Source of the DNA: Willaertia magna
Lineage: Eukaryota; Heterolobosea; Eutetramitea; Acrasida; Naegleriidae
Assembly (NCBI GenBank): GCA_902984215.1
Contig: CADWAF010000680.1
Span: 1 to 13,652, forward strand
Direction of reading: 5' to 3'
DNA length: 13,652 nt
Shown here: piece after piece, positions 1 through 8,307 of the stretch
How positions within the stretch are numbered: position 1 is the first letter of the stretch
How the letters are laid out: the number at the start of each line of letters is the position of its first letter
Position numbers and translations under genes: made by a program
The notes under the pieces: model-generated
The model's input: the letters and a program-made list of their open reading frames with translations, nothing else
Database searches by the model: none
What the model was told of the DNA's origin: nothing

Positions 1-156
1 GAAAACCAGCTTATACCGACATGCAAAAGAGTAAGGAATGTTATTAGTGCACCCTCAAATAATTCGTCCTTTACCAAAACATTTAAAAGATGCTACTTTA
101 AGCTGGGGTAGCAAAACCAAAAAAAAAGTAATCCTTTCATTGCCAATAAATACACA
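1..156. other. Left-edge sequence, unassigned
   Basis: No gene can be assigned. The first 60 bases contain 23 G/C, richer than most intergenic DNA here and closer to the neighbouring SDR gene, so part may be the end of a gene lying outside the window. On the plus strand an ATG at 38 opens a 48-codon frame overlapping the SDR start. On the minus strand a frame is open from about base 93 to the edge and reads as a moderately hydrophobic peptide. Neither has a recognisable motif. The last 40 bases are A-rich, as expected for the 5' leader of the SDR gene. Confidence 0.3.
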
Positions 157-861
157 ATGTCAACATTCAAAACTTTCTTAATTACTGGTACATCAAGAGG
201 TATTGGTTTGGAGCTTACTAAACAATTGTTAAGTGAGAGCGAAGATAGAATTGTCTATGCAACTGCTAGAAATCCTTCCAAGGCGACAAAACTTCAAGAA
301 CTGAAGAAACAATTTGGGGATCGTTTACACATTGAAGAGTTAGATGTAGAAAGTGAAGATTCTATTAAGAATATTGTTCAAAAATTGAATCACATTAAAA
401 TTGATGTACTTGTGAACAATGCTGGAGCTGCCAATATTGAAAAAATTACAGAATCCACCAAGCAATCACTCAACAATTTATTTGGTCTCAATGTTGTTGG
501 GCCAGTACTTGTTGCTCAACAATTTTATAATGCAAACTTAATTAGTAAGGGAGGTCTTGTCATAAATGTGTCCAGTTCTTTAGGTTCAATCTCACTCCAA
601 AATGATTATACAACCATTTATGCAAGTTATAACATTTCAAAAGCTGCTCTTAATATGGCTTCTAAATTACAAAGTATCACCTTTAAGGATGTGAATGTTT
701 TAGCAGTAAATCCAGGTTGGTTAAAGACAGATTTGGGAGGTGAAAAGGCACCACTGGAAGTTGACGTAGGCGTTGCTGGTATTGTTAAAATAATTAACAC
801 TTTTAAACCAGAACAAAATGGAAAATTTCTATCATTTGATGGTGAAGAATTGAATTGGTAA
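157..861 (+). CDS. Short-chain dehydrogenase/reductase (SDR), sniffer/C-factor-like
   Basis: A 234-residue NAD(P)(H)-dependent oxidoreductase of the classical SDR superfamily, probably cytosolic; the substrate cannot be told from sequence. The cofactor motif TGTSRGIG is at residues 10-17, the NNAG motif at 87-90, the structural Asn of the tetrad in LNVVG (N112), the catalytic Ser within NVSSS (138-141 region), and the Tyr/Lys pair in YNISK (Y158, K162). A PG motif follows at 186-187. Length fits short classical SDRs that reduce carbonyl compounds, such as the sniffer/carbonyl reductase and C-factor-like groups. All active-site residues are present, so it should be functional. The ATG at 157 is chosen because it places the glycine-rich motif at the usual distance from the N terminus. 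No signal peptide or membrane segment is seen. The gene has about 37% G+C in a hand-counted 60-base stretch, higher than most of the window. Stop is TAA. Confidence 0.93.
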   Translation: MSTFKTFLITGTSRGIGLELTKQLLSESEDRIVYATARNPSKATKLQELKKQFGDRLHIEELDVESEDSIKNIVQKLNHIKIDVLVNNAGAANIEKITESTKQSLNNLFGLNVVGPVLVAQQFYNANLISKGGLVINVSSSLGSISLQNDYTTIYASYNISKAALNMASKLQSITFKDVNVLAVNPGWLKTDLGGEKAPLEVDVGVAGIVKIINTFKPEQNGKFLSFDGEELNW

Positions 862-880
862 TATCAATACATAGCTTTTA

Positions 881-886
881 AATAAA
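881..886 (+). terminator. Possible polyadenylation signal after SDR
   Basis: AATAAA lies about 20 bases after the SDR stop codon, a usual distance for a eukaryotic poly(A) signal. In AT-rich DNA the hexamer is common by chance, so this is only suggestive. Confidence 0.35.
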
Positions 887-1016
887 TAATTGTTTATTTT
901 GTAAAATTAAAGTATCAAAATTCTTTGTAGACTTATAGGGAACCTGCAGTGCTGTAGATTTTTCTATTTCAATAAAATTTTTAAAAATTAAAAAAAATAC
1001 CAATCTTTAAACAAAC

Positions 1017-2359
1017 ATGACAGAAAAACATTCATCACAATTAAACGATTTCGGAAACAACAACGCTACCCTACGTGCTGATGCAACTCCAACTTTGATT
1101 GCATCTGTTAACGGAAGAAAAGGTAATTATTTTTTACAATAATTATTAACAATAATTTACAATAATTATGAAAAGTATTTGGTTTAAGTGATTCTATTCC
1201 AATAAATACATACAGTGACAATTTTTATTATAATATTTTACCATTTAAAGTTAAAGAAATAAAAAGTGCTGGTGGAGTTGGTGAATTTATTTGTTATTGG
1301 ACTAGTGACAATAAATTATTATTTTCTGGATTATTAAAAAAAGAAAGTGATTATTTTTATAAATATAACATTCCAAATGAATATAAAGATATAAATGAAA
1401 ATATGAATGATTTATTTGAATTTAACTGGCAAAAATATGTTAAAAGAAATATATCTAATGAAATTAATACTTTTAAACAAATTTATTTATTAAATAATTA
1501 TTGTATAATTATCCAATTAGATAATGACATTTTATTTCATTATAATTTAAATAAAAATTTACATGATATTATTCCAGTAAAGAAGAATATAAAATGGGTT
1601 AAAGGTGGAGTAATGAGTCGTAAAGTGTATATTTATACAACCGCAAATGAGTTATTTTCATATATGGATAATCATTTAGAAAAAGTGAATTTAGAATTTT
1701 TACAACAATTACAAAATAAAGTAATTCGTTTAGCAGCTGCAACTAGCCAAATAACTCATGCATTAGTTACAGAAGATAATAAAATTTACATAAAATCAGA
1801 TAACTCTTGGGTAAAAAATGGTGTTTCTCACAGTAAAATAAATCACTTTGAATATCGTGAAACACCATTTGAAAAACAAAGTAAAATTATTGATATAAAA
1901 GGAGGATTTAGTCATTTTGTTGTTTTATTAGAAAAAGGAAAGGTTTATTCAATTGGATTTAATAATTTTGGTCAACTTGGTATGGACCCGTCAGTTGTTC
2001 AAAAAACTAATGAATTTAATCAAATTATTTTACAAACAAGAGAAGATATTTTTGTTGATAAAATCTTTGTAAGTTCAAGAGGAACTGTATTAAGAACTGA
2101 TACTGAATTTATATTTCTTGGTGAAGTTATTGAAGGTTTTACAAAGAAAAATATGATTCCAAAGGCTATAAATAGTTATATTTTAAAGAGAAAAGAAGGA
2201 AATAGAAAGTGGAATGAAATTAGTTGTGGACCATGGAACTATATAGTTTATTATAAAGAAGAAGATAAAACAAAGGACATGGAATTCTTTTTACAAAATT
2301 TAAAATCTTCTTTTAATTTAGAACAGAATTTAACACACGACATTGAAATTACATGGTAA
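1017..2359 (+). CDS. RCC1-like seven-unit beta-propeller protein, two exons
   Basis: Predicted as exon 1017-1122, intron 1123-1175 and exon 1176-2359, giving 429 residues. The RCC1 frame is open upstream of its first ATG (1403) back to a TGA at 1169-1171, and this upstream part is clearly RCC1-like: it begins VFGLSDS and contains a second blade end at TSDNKLLFSG. The true start must therefore lie upstream; splicing from the ATG at 1017 joins the frames exactly. About seven repeat units can be counted, as in RCC1 propellers. The clearest is residues 272-306, with GGFSH, GKVYSIG and NNFGQLG. RCC1 proteins serve as Ran exchange factors or as generic scaffolds; nothing here shows Ran specificity and the blades are degenerate, so this is probably one of a large RCC1-like family. 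The second exon is much more AT-rich (45 G/C in 240 bases at 1441-1680) than the first (41 in 106). The start and splice sites are less certain than the RCC1 identity. Confidence 0.75.
1122..2359 (+). repeat. GGTAA direct repeats bounding the RCC1-bearing segment
   Basis: GGTAA occurs at 1122-1126 and at 2355-2359. Removing 1122-2354 (1233 bases, a multiple of three) joins the flanks into one uninterrupted frame. The first copy supplies the splice donor of the predicted intron; the second supplies the last base of the Trp codon and the TAA stop of the RCC1-like gene. It could be a target-site duplication from an insertion, but five bases are few and could match by chance. Confidence 0.4.
1123..1175 (+). 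other. Predicted spliceosomal intron in the RCC1-like gene
   Basis: Begins GTAATT and ends GAAAAG, 53 bases, strongly AT-rich with in-frame stops. Exon 1 ends after the first base of a codon and the next exon supplies the last two bases, giving Val at the junction. Two other nearby AG sites (ending at 1188 and 1215) break the frame. The acceptor lacks a pyrimidine tract, so cDNA evidence would be needed. Confidence 0.5.
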
Positions 2360-2483
2360 ATGGACAAACAATATGTCTGCCTTCATTATTCAGTTGGATT
2401 ATTTGGGTTTTAATGGAGTCTGGCCTGGAATTGGAGGTGCTGTAGCATTTTACTTATTTACCCCAAATTACTGGTGTCTTTAA
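2355..2483 (+). pseudogene. Separated 3' half of a small gene split by the RCC1-like gene
   Basis: This frame is open from 2334 and ends in TAA at 2481-2483. Read from GGT at 2355 it continues the frame of the exon at 1017-1121 without a break, so the two pieces would form a 77-residue protein. The second piece holds a Gly-rich hydrophobic stretch (GVWPGIGGAVAFYLF) that could be a membrane segment, and ends PNYWCL. Base composition supports coding origin: 48 G/C in 129 bases, matching the 1017-1122 exon and unlike the RCC1 part between them. I do not recognise the protein. It may be a dead remnant, a second exon used with an unusual splice site, or a short gene starting at the ATG at 2373. 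No AG occurs between 2334 and 2373, so a normal splice acceptor there is absent. Confidence 0.5.
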
Positions 2484-2576
2484 ATTTTGATCTAAATGAA
2501 TAATATCTTTAACGCTAAGCAAAAGAAATTTCAATTAATAATATTATTTAATGTACAATTAATATTTTTTAATTAT

Positions 2577-3116
2577 TTAATGTTTTTTATGATGCTTCTT
2601 TCCATGTCTCTTATGACCCTTTCTTCTCTTTAAACATTTCTTAATTGACTTTAATAATCTCTTTAAACCACCCTTCTTCTTTAAAAATCTCTTCTTAATT
2701 CTCTTTAACAACTTCTTTAAACTCTTCTTTCCATGTCTCTTACCATGTTTTCTATATTTTCTTCCCTTTCTTCCTTTACCATGTTTCTTACCGTGTCTCT
2801 TATGATGTTTTCTTCCCTTTCTATGATGTTTCTTTCCATGTTTTCTATGTTTTCTACCCAATCTCTTTCCTTTCTTACCATGTTTCTTATGATGACGTTT
2901 TCCATGTCTCTTATGTTTTCTTAAACATCTTGCAACTCTTCTCAATTTCTTTGCCCACTTCTTGCCTAATTTCTTCTTTAATAATTTAACTAATTTGCCC
3001 TTCTTGAACTTTGCTGCATGTGATTTAACTTTTAATGTTTCACCTTCTGCAGAAACAAAGAATACGCATAATGCCAATCCCAATAATAACAATGCTACTA
3101 ATGTTGATGTTTTCAT
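2577..3116 (-). CDS. Secreted Lys/Arg/His-rich cationic protein, copy 1
   Basis: A 179-residue precursor with a clear signal peptide: residues 1-23, a Leu-rich core, likely cut at SA|EG. The mature part is extraordinarily basic, with only two acidic residues, both near its start. Layout: a Lys/Leu amphipathic segment at 41-67 containing C64; a low-complexity linker at 68-131 built from HGKK, HGKR and KHHK-like units; a second amphipathic segment at 132-166 containing C161; and a basic, His-rich tail. The pattern of Leu/Ile every three or four residues among lysines suggests membrane-active helices, and the two cysteines could pair. Copies 2 and 3 share the signal peptide and both amphipathic segments but have Lys/Gln/Tyr/Asn linkers. 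Family unknown to me. Candidates are antimicrobial or digestive peptides of phagosomes or secretion, or a protein binding polyanions such as cyst-wall polymers or DNA. A histone is unlikely because of the signal peptide. Stop is TAA. Confidence 0.8.
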   Translation of the reverse strand: MKTSTLVALLLLGLALCVFFVSAEGETLKVKSHAAKFKKGKLVKLLKKKLGKKWAKKLRRVARCLRKHKRHGKRHHKKHGKKGKRLGRKHRKHGKKHHRKGRKHHKRHGKKHGKGRKGRKYRKHGKRHGKKSLKKLLKRIKKRFLKKKGGLKRLLKSIKKCLKRRKGHKRHGKKHHKKH

Positions 3117-3413
3117 TTTGATTTAATTTTTTGTGTCATTATATAAATACATCCATATCACATTCTATAGATGTAGTGAAATGGTTTATATGCAGTTTTA
3201 GCATTATAAAAGTATAGAACGCCAATTGGAAGCATATTGGAACACCATTCTTTTAGTTTCACTACTTTATAAATACTATAGCGATGATATTAAATGTCGT
3301 AATTAATTGGGTCATTGATTTTGTAATGATCTTATTTGAAAGTTTATAGTTCATTAAAATTTTACAAAATTAAATTGTATAAATTAATTAATATTGTTGT
3401 TAAGCACATGGCT
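3117..3413 (-). promoter_or_regulatory. Promoter region of cationic copy 1
   Basis: Read on the minus strand, the leader just before the ATG ends AAAAAATTAAATCAAA, the same as in copies 2 and 3. Two TATA-like candidates are seen: TATAAAC at 3184-3190, about 67 bases before the ATG, and TATTTATAT near 3141-3149, only about 25 bases before it. The first spacing is closer to that of copies 2 and 3. The far end also holds the 3' flank of the F-box gene that stops at 3414. No gene is seen here. Confidence 0.45.
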
Positions 3414-6284
3414 TTAGTGTTTAATAAAAGTAATTTCAGGATATTTTTGAATTAATTTCTTTCTATAAATATTTGCAGATGAATAAACTAAACGAACAGA
3501 TTTCATATTCTCTAATACTTCATCCAAAGCTTCCACTTCCTCGTCACCAATAAAGGAATACGCTTTATCAAATAATAATTCTTCCAATTCAAATACGTTT
3601 TTCTTACCAATTAAATTCTTTAAAAATTTTTTAAAATCAATTACTCCTTTTAATATCTTTAATTTCTTTAATTTATATTCTCCACATTTTTCAAGTTTAA
3701 TGTTCAAGAAATTTGTTCCAAATGATGGTAATGTAGATGGAATGGTGATGGTTTGGTTTTTATCTGATTTATAACTAGTTTCATAATCAAATATAAATTC
3801 TTGTAATGAAGGGAACTTTACAAGATTTGTAAAGATTTGATTGGCTAATTTTGTTGTTAAATATTTACAATTTGTTAATTCCAATACCTTTAATCCTTTC
3901 CAATAAAGACTTTCTATTTCACTACTAGATGATGCCTTTTTCTTTTTCTTACTATTACTGCTACTACCATTACTATCTTCATGTCCCAATGTAGCAGCTA
4001 ACTCTTTTGAAAATCTACATCTTTTAATAATTAATTCTTCTAATTCATTTCCTTTTGAAAAACAATCATTAATTACTTTTAATAACTTCTCATCACATCC
4101 TTCTAAAATTATTCTTTTAATTTTACTAGATACTTTACAATCATTACAATTATTATTGTCATTATTCTCAGCAGTAGTACATGAAACAGAACTAAACATA
4201 AAGACCTCAATTGTTATATTTGGATTTAAAAATAATTGAATAATATTTTTTAATGAAATTCTATCGTGTATTTCAACTCTCTTAATTTGGTAATTAAATA
4301 GTTTCTGAAATGTAGAATGTAAAAATAAAGTATCAAAATGTTTAGATTTTAAAGTATTTAAAAAAGGACATTCAAAATCAATTATTTGTTCTACATTTAC
4401 TAAAAAACTACCGTCATTTAATGGACAAGGTCCTTTTATAGATATAATTTTAATTTCATCTCTTGTAATAATTTTTTCTAAACTTTTTGAATGAATTGTC
4501 AATTGTTGAATTGGCATGTAATTTTCAATTGTCAACTTTCTTAAAGAATTACATTTTAATGAAATTGTTGTATAAATTCTTTCAAAAGTAATATGTGTTA
4601 ATGAATGTGATTCTAAGTTAATTTCTTTTTTAGTTGACGAACCATAAATACGTAAAATCCTTAAATTACTTAATTTTGATAAATTTAACCCTGTTGCAAC
4701 TTGTGCTGAAATTGATAACTTTTTTAAGTTTTGTAAACTTTCAATCCCTTTCACTTTATCTTTTGTGACCCTTGTTACATATAATTCTTCTAAGGTGTCT
4801 TTTAATTTTAATAAATCTGTACCATATATACTATTTACTTTTAAGCTTTTTAAATTTTTAAAAATATCATACTTTTGAAAAAAACAAATTTCAGGAATAA
4901 TTATTTGTTCGACATATTTAAAATTTTTAATAAAATCGCTATGGTCAGATATATATCCATCATATTTCTTTAATTTTAATGGATCAAATGTTATTGAATT
5001 GTTAAATAAATCTGTTACTGGATCAGTAATTAATGTTGTTAAATTAGGAAAATGAAAAGATAATTTTTCATCAAATGATACTCTTAAATCTAAATAAGTA
5101 ATAGTATCACATAATGTTTTAACTTTTTTATCATCACTATCATCGTCCTTATTTTGTAAACTATCATTCAAAGGTGTTGTAAATAACTCCACCAATAACT
5201 TCTCATAAAATGATCTAGGAAAATAATGTTCAAAATATATAGAGACAGAATCTACCTGTCCAGTTTTAACATGTGGTATAATTTTATCATAAAATATATC
5301 AGATCTAACTTTATGTTCAAATTCAGCTGAAATTAGGTCATGAGTGAAAATATTACTATTTAAATAAATTTCTTTTAATTTATCTAATCCATACATTCCA
5401 GGATACTTTAATGATAATCCTGACTCAAAGCTTATTCTTTCTAAATTTGGACAAATATTCTCGTCAGAAATTAATTCTTTATGTAACATGAAATCTACAC
5501 ATTTAATTTCTTTAACGTTTGGAAAAGACATCTTACTAAAATAGCTTGATAATCTTAATTTTAAAATATATTCTGAACGATTTGCAATCCACTTATTATA
5601 TAATTGATAATTATTATAATTATTATCCCAATTGGTAATTTTAAAATCACATAACGCTAACGGTTTAGTTTCACATACATTTCTCCATAATTTACAAACT
5701 TTTGAAATATTTAAAAAATCTTTAAATTTTAAATAAGAAAAAACATGTGATAAAATATCTTCATTTGTTAATAACTGTACTACATTATCATTTGGAAGTA
5801 ATAATTCATTTTGTTTTGTATTTTTAATATAATCAATTAAAGTTTCTATTTTTTTAAAACAATTATTTAAAAATAAATTTAAATGTAATGGTTGACTTAA
5901 TTGTAATAAATTTTCTTCAACTTTTTCTACATCTAAAAATTCGTCAAATAAATTTAAGCCTTCTTTTGACCATTCAATTAATTTTAATTCTAAAGGAGTA
6001 CATAATGTTAAATCTAACGGTTTTAAAGTTTCTTCTTCTTTTAGTTGATCTTGTACTTCTTTATTAGATTCTTCCATTTCTTCATCATTTTCTTCTTCCT
6101 CTTCTTCTTCATCCTTCTTTTTTTTTCTTTTTTTAGTACTTTCTGTTTTTTTATTATTATTTTTCTTCCGTTTATTCTTCTTTTTCTTTATCTCTTCTTC
6201 TTCATCCTCTTCCGATAACAAAATGATCTCTTCTTCCTCTTCATCCTCTTCTTCTTGTGCACTAGTTTTCTTTCTTCTTGGCAT
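3414..6284 (-). CDS. Large F-box/leucine-rich-repeat protein with charged N terminus
   Basis: A 956-residue protein, probably a substrate receptor of an SCF (Skp1-cullin-F-box) ubiquitin ligase. The N terminus (about 10-85) alternates acidic runs (EEEDEEEEE) with basic runs (KKRKKKK), a possible nuclear localisation signal. The F-box is around residues 169-213: LLTNEDILSHVFSYL, then KFKDFLNISKVCKLWRNV. The rest is a long series of irregular leucine-rich units such as NLKKLSISAQ, NLRILRIYGSS and SLRKLTIEN, which would select the target. A Ser/Lys low-complexity insert (SSSNSKKKKK) interrupts the C-terminal LRRs. The frame extends 22 codons further upstream but only from a TTG; the first ATG, at 6284 and preceded by AAGCTTAAAA, is taken as start. 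No introns are needed. The next gene upstream on the same strand ends 118 bases away. LRR boundaries are not sharp enough to count. Confidence 0.85.
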   Translation of the reverse strand: MPRRKKTSAQEEEDEEEEEIILLSEEDEEEEIKKKKNKRKKNNNKKTESTKKRKKKKDEEEEEEENDEEMEESNKEVQDQLKEEETLKPLDLTLCTPLELKLIEWSKEGLNLFDEFLDVEKVEENLLQLSQPLHLNLFLNNCFKKIETLIDYIKNTKQNELLLPNDNVVQLLTNEDILSHVFSYLKFKDFLNISKVCKLWRNVCETKPLALCDFKITNWDNNYNNYQLYNKWIANRSEYILKLRLSSYFSKMSFPNVKEIKCVDFMLHKELISDENICPNLERISFESGLSLKYPGMYGLDKLKEIYLNSNIFTHDLISAEFEHKVRSDIFYDKIIPHVKTGQVDSVSIYFEHYFPRSFYEKLLVELFTTPLNDSLQNKDDDSDDKKVKTLCDTITYLDLRVSFDEKLSFHFPNLTTLITDPVTDLFNNSITFDPLKLKKYDGYISDHSDFIKNFKYVEQIIIPEICFFQKYDIFKNLKSLKVNSIYGTDLLKLKDTLEELYVTRVTKDKVKGIESLQNLKKLSISAQVATGLNLSKLSNLRILRIYGSSTKKEINLESHSLTHITFERIYTTISLKCNSLRKLTIENYMPIQQLTIHSKSLEKIITRDEIKIISIKGPCPLNDGSFLVNVEQIIDFECPFLNTLKSKHFDTLFLHSTFQKLFNYQIKRVEIHDRISLKNIIQLFLNPNITIEVFMFSSVSCTTAENNDNNNCNDCKVSSKIKRIILEGCDEKLLKVINDCFSKGNELEELIIKRCRFSKELAATLGHEDSNGSSSNSKKKKKASSSSEIESLYWKGLKVLELTNCKYLTTKLANQIFTNLVKFPSLQEFIFDYETSYKSDKNQTITIPSTLPSFGTNFLNIKLEKCGEYKLKKLKILKGVIDFKKFLKNLIGKKNVFELEELLFDKAYSFIGDEEVEALDEVLENMKSVRLVYSSANIYRKKLIQKYPEITFIKH

Positions 6285-6402
6285 TTTTAAGCTTAAAATA
6301 AAATCTGGTTTTGTCAACTTGTGATGTGGGCAAAATAATGATAATAACAATAAAAGTTATTATCAGTTTAAGTTGAGGTTTTGTAATAACTACAAAATCC
6401 CG

Positions 6403-8307
6403 TTAAAAATAACCTTTTTCTTTTTTTAATTTATCTGCATATAACCATTCACAATTAAATTCTTCTTTCGTGTTTTCTGCATTATGTGAACCTAATTTAT
6501 GCATCAATAAAAGTGGTCTAATTTCATTCAGTGCCCTTTTCATTTCTTTGTCAAAAGTAAAACATTCAAAATAATAAAGCTTTGGCCAATTCTTTTCTTC
6601 TTTTAATATTTCAATAACTGTCTCATTAATTTGTTTTTTTAACAGTAATTTTTCTTCTTCATTTGGTTGTTTTTCTTTAGTCTTTTTCCTCTTGTTTTTA
6701 ATTATAATTAACTCTAATTGTGGACATGATGAAAGTAATTGATATAACCATTCTTTAGGATTAAATTCTTCGTTAAAACAAATTGAAATATTTCTTAATT
6801 TTTTCCATTTACAATCTTTTAAAATAGAGACGTTTAACTGTGTTGAATAATTATGTGCATCTAATATTTCTAAATCTTCACAATTTAAATAATCCTTAAT
6901 TGGTTTCTTAGAGGATAGTATCAAGTTGGTCATTTCTTTCAATTTACCATTAATTATTAATTTTCTTAAATTTAATTCTTTTAGGTTTGGAACAAATTCA
7001 CAAAGTGATTGATGAAACTTATTTGAAATACTATTTTCAAATTCTCCTTTTAATTTAATATATTTAAGTTTAGATAATATTCCACCACCAATGTATAAAT
7101 CTTGTAATATATCACACACATCTGAATCTAAACCACCTCTTTCAATTAACAAATACTCTAAATTGTGAGCATATTTTCCTAAATCAATAAATAATTGGCC
7201 TTTGACATTATTACAATTACTTAATGATAAATAAGTGATTGATGGAATATTTTGTAAAAATGTTAAAATTTGATTGTCTGAAAAGAGAAGGGGCGAAACA
7301 CCGTCATCATAATCAGAAATTATTAATTTCTTTAAACATTTGCAATTTTTATACAAAAAAATTAATAATTCACTGGTTGGAGGATCACCATATTTATATC
7401 TAAAATATTTTAAATTAGGCGATAATTTTAAAATGTCAAATATAAATTGAATACCAATTTCATAACCGTTATAACAATTTTTAATAATTAATGATTTTAA
7501 TTGTTTAAATATTGGTACCTTAACTATTGTATTATTTACCGCCTCATCATCCACTTCTGATTCTTCATCATCGTCCAAAGATAAATATAAATATTCTAAA
7601 TTTAAACAGTTTGACAATATCTCATAAAGTTTGGGTAAGGAACACACTGAGCGTAATTTTAATTTTCTTAAAGTAAAACCCAGTGGGATAGATGTCATCT
7701 CAATTTCTTTTAATATTTTGAATTCAGTATAGTTATAATTATTAAATTTTGAATTCAATTGAAATTCAATCATGTCAACTTTAATGTTTTTATTTCTTTT
7801 TAATTTTAAAATATTAATTAAGTTTTCAACGTTTTCTTTGACGTAGAATTTATTTGAAATGTCATTTAATTCTTTCTTATTTTCTTCTTTTAAGAAATTA
7901 AAGATATTATCACAAACGTGTGGGTAAATCATAAGTTTATTCATTTCCATTAATGCTCTTATAATACTCCATTCTTTAAATATTGGCCTGTATCTGTGTT
8001 TCAAAGTTGACTTGTATTTATTTTTCAACTTTAATGTTTTTATTTCTTTTTCATCTTCCTTTCTCAACAAGGATGAAAACAGAATTGGGTGTTGTTGTTT
8101 AATAAAGTATTCAATTTGTTGATATATTTCTTTACAAGTTAATGAAAGAAATAGAATCTCACCAATAGTTTGAAATGACATAATTATTTGAATCTCATCT
8201 CCTGTTAAACTAGTTAAATTTAATTCTCTATTACTTTCTATTAATACCTTCTTTACTTTCCTTTGTTGTTCCTCCTCACAAAACAAAACATTTTCACTTC
8301 TTTTCAT
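6403..8307 (-). CDS. F-box/leucine-rich-repeat protein
   Basis: A 634-residue protein and likely SCF ubiquitin-ligase receptor. A degenerate F-box lies near residues 31-68 (LTSLTGDEIQIIMSF followed by LFLSLTCKEIYQQI). From about 180 onward come LRR-like units of the cysteine-containing/AMN1 style, for example NLEYLYLSL, CLKKLIISD, SITYLSLSNCNNV and NLKELNLRKL. An acidic loop (DDDEESEVDDEA, near 245) interrupts one unit, and a basic loop (KNKRKKTKEK) lies near 550. The N terminus carries a short basic patch. It shares orientation and architecture with the gene at 3414-6284 but the two proteins are far diverged. The ATG at 8307 is the first in frame and the gene is intronless. A 27-base exact repeat within it is listed separately. 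The intervals to both same-strand neighbours are about 120 bases, so promoters must be very short or overlap the upstream 3' end. Confidence 0.83.
   Translation of the reverse strand: MKRSENVLFCEEEQQRKVKKVLIESNRELNLTSLTGDEIQIIMSFQTIGEILFLSLTCKEIYQQIEYFIKQQHPILFSSLLRKEDEKEIKTLKLKNKYKSTLKHRYRPIFKEWSIIRALMEMNKLMIYPHVCDNIFNFLKEENKKELNDISNKFYVKENVENLINILKLKRNKNIKVDMIEFQLNSKFNNYNYTEFKILKEIEMTSIPLGFTLRKLKLRSVCSLPKLYEILSNCLNLEYLYLSLDDDEESEVDDEAVNNTIVKVPIFKQLKSLIIKNCYNGYEIGIQFIFDILKLSPNLKYFRYKYGDPPTSELLIFLYKNCKCLKKLIISDYDDGVSPLLFSDNQILTFLQNIPSITYLSLSNCNNVKGQLFIDLGKYAHNLEYLLIERGGLDSDVCDILQDLYIGGGILSKLKYIKLKGEFENSISNKFHQSLCEFVPNLKELNLRKLIINGKLKEMTNLILSSKKPIKDYLNCEDLEILDAHNYSTQLNVSILKDCKWKKLRNISICFNEEFNPKEWLYQLLSSCPQLELIIIKNKRKKTKEKQPNEEEKLLLKKQINETVIEILKEEKNWPKLYYFECFTFDKEMKRALNEIRPLLLMHKLGSHNAENTKEEFNCEWLYADKLKKEKGYF
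7775..8051. repeat. 27-base exact direct repeat, 250 bases apart
   Basis: The plus-strand string starting TCAACTTTAATG occurs at 7775-7801 and again at 8025-8051. Both copies lie within the F-box/LRR gene at 6403-8307 but are read in different frames, so the encoded peptides differ (one includes EIKTLKL, the other KNIKVD). The match is therefore at DNA level, not a repeated protein motif. Confidence 0.8.

Noticed and set aside
1403..2359. RCC1-like gene starting at the ATG at 1403
   Set aside because: RCC1-like coding sequence continues upstream of this ATG to 1176, so it is an internal methionine.
1123..2380. Ordinary GT-AG intron containing the whole RCC1-like segment
   Set aside because: No AG lies between 2334 and 2373 in the needed phase; using the AG at 2391-2392 with the 1123 donor gives only a few codons before a stop.
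2717..2924. Frames on both strands overlapping cationic copy 1 (Met/Ser/Phe-rich and Glu/Arg-rich)
   Set aside because: They are shifted or antisense readings of the repetitive Lys/His codons; the copy 1 frame has a signal peptide and conserved segments.
3165..3281. Imperfect inverted repeat (CTATAG...TAGTGAAA and TTTCACTA...CTATAG) before cationic copy 1
   Set aside because: Short arms with mismatches and a gap; AT-rich sequence gives such pairs easily and no counterpart is seen before copies 2 and 3.
6285..6350. Longer start for the large F-box/LRR protein
   Set aside because: The extension begins with TTG, and the ATG at 6284 has a typical A-rich leader. A two-codon TTG extension at 12661 of the small F-box/LRR gene is rejected for the same reason.
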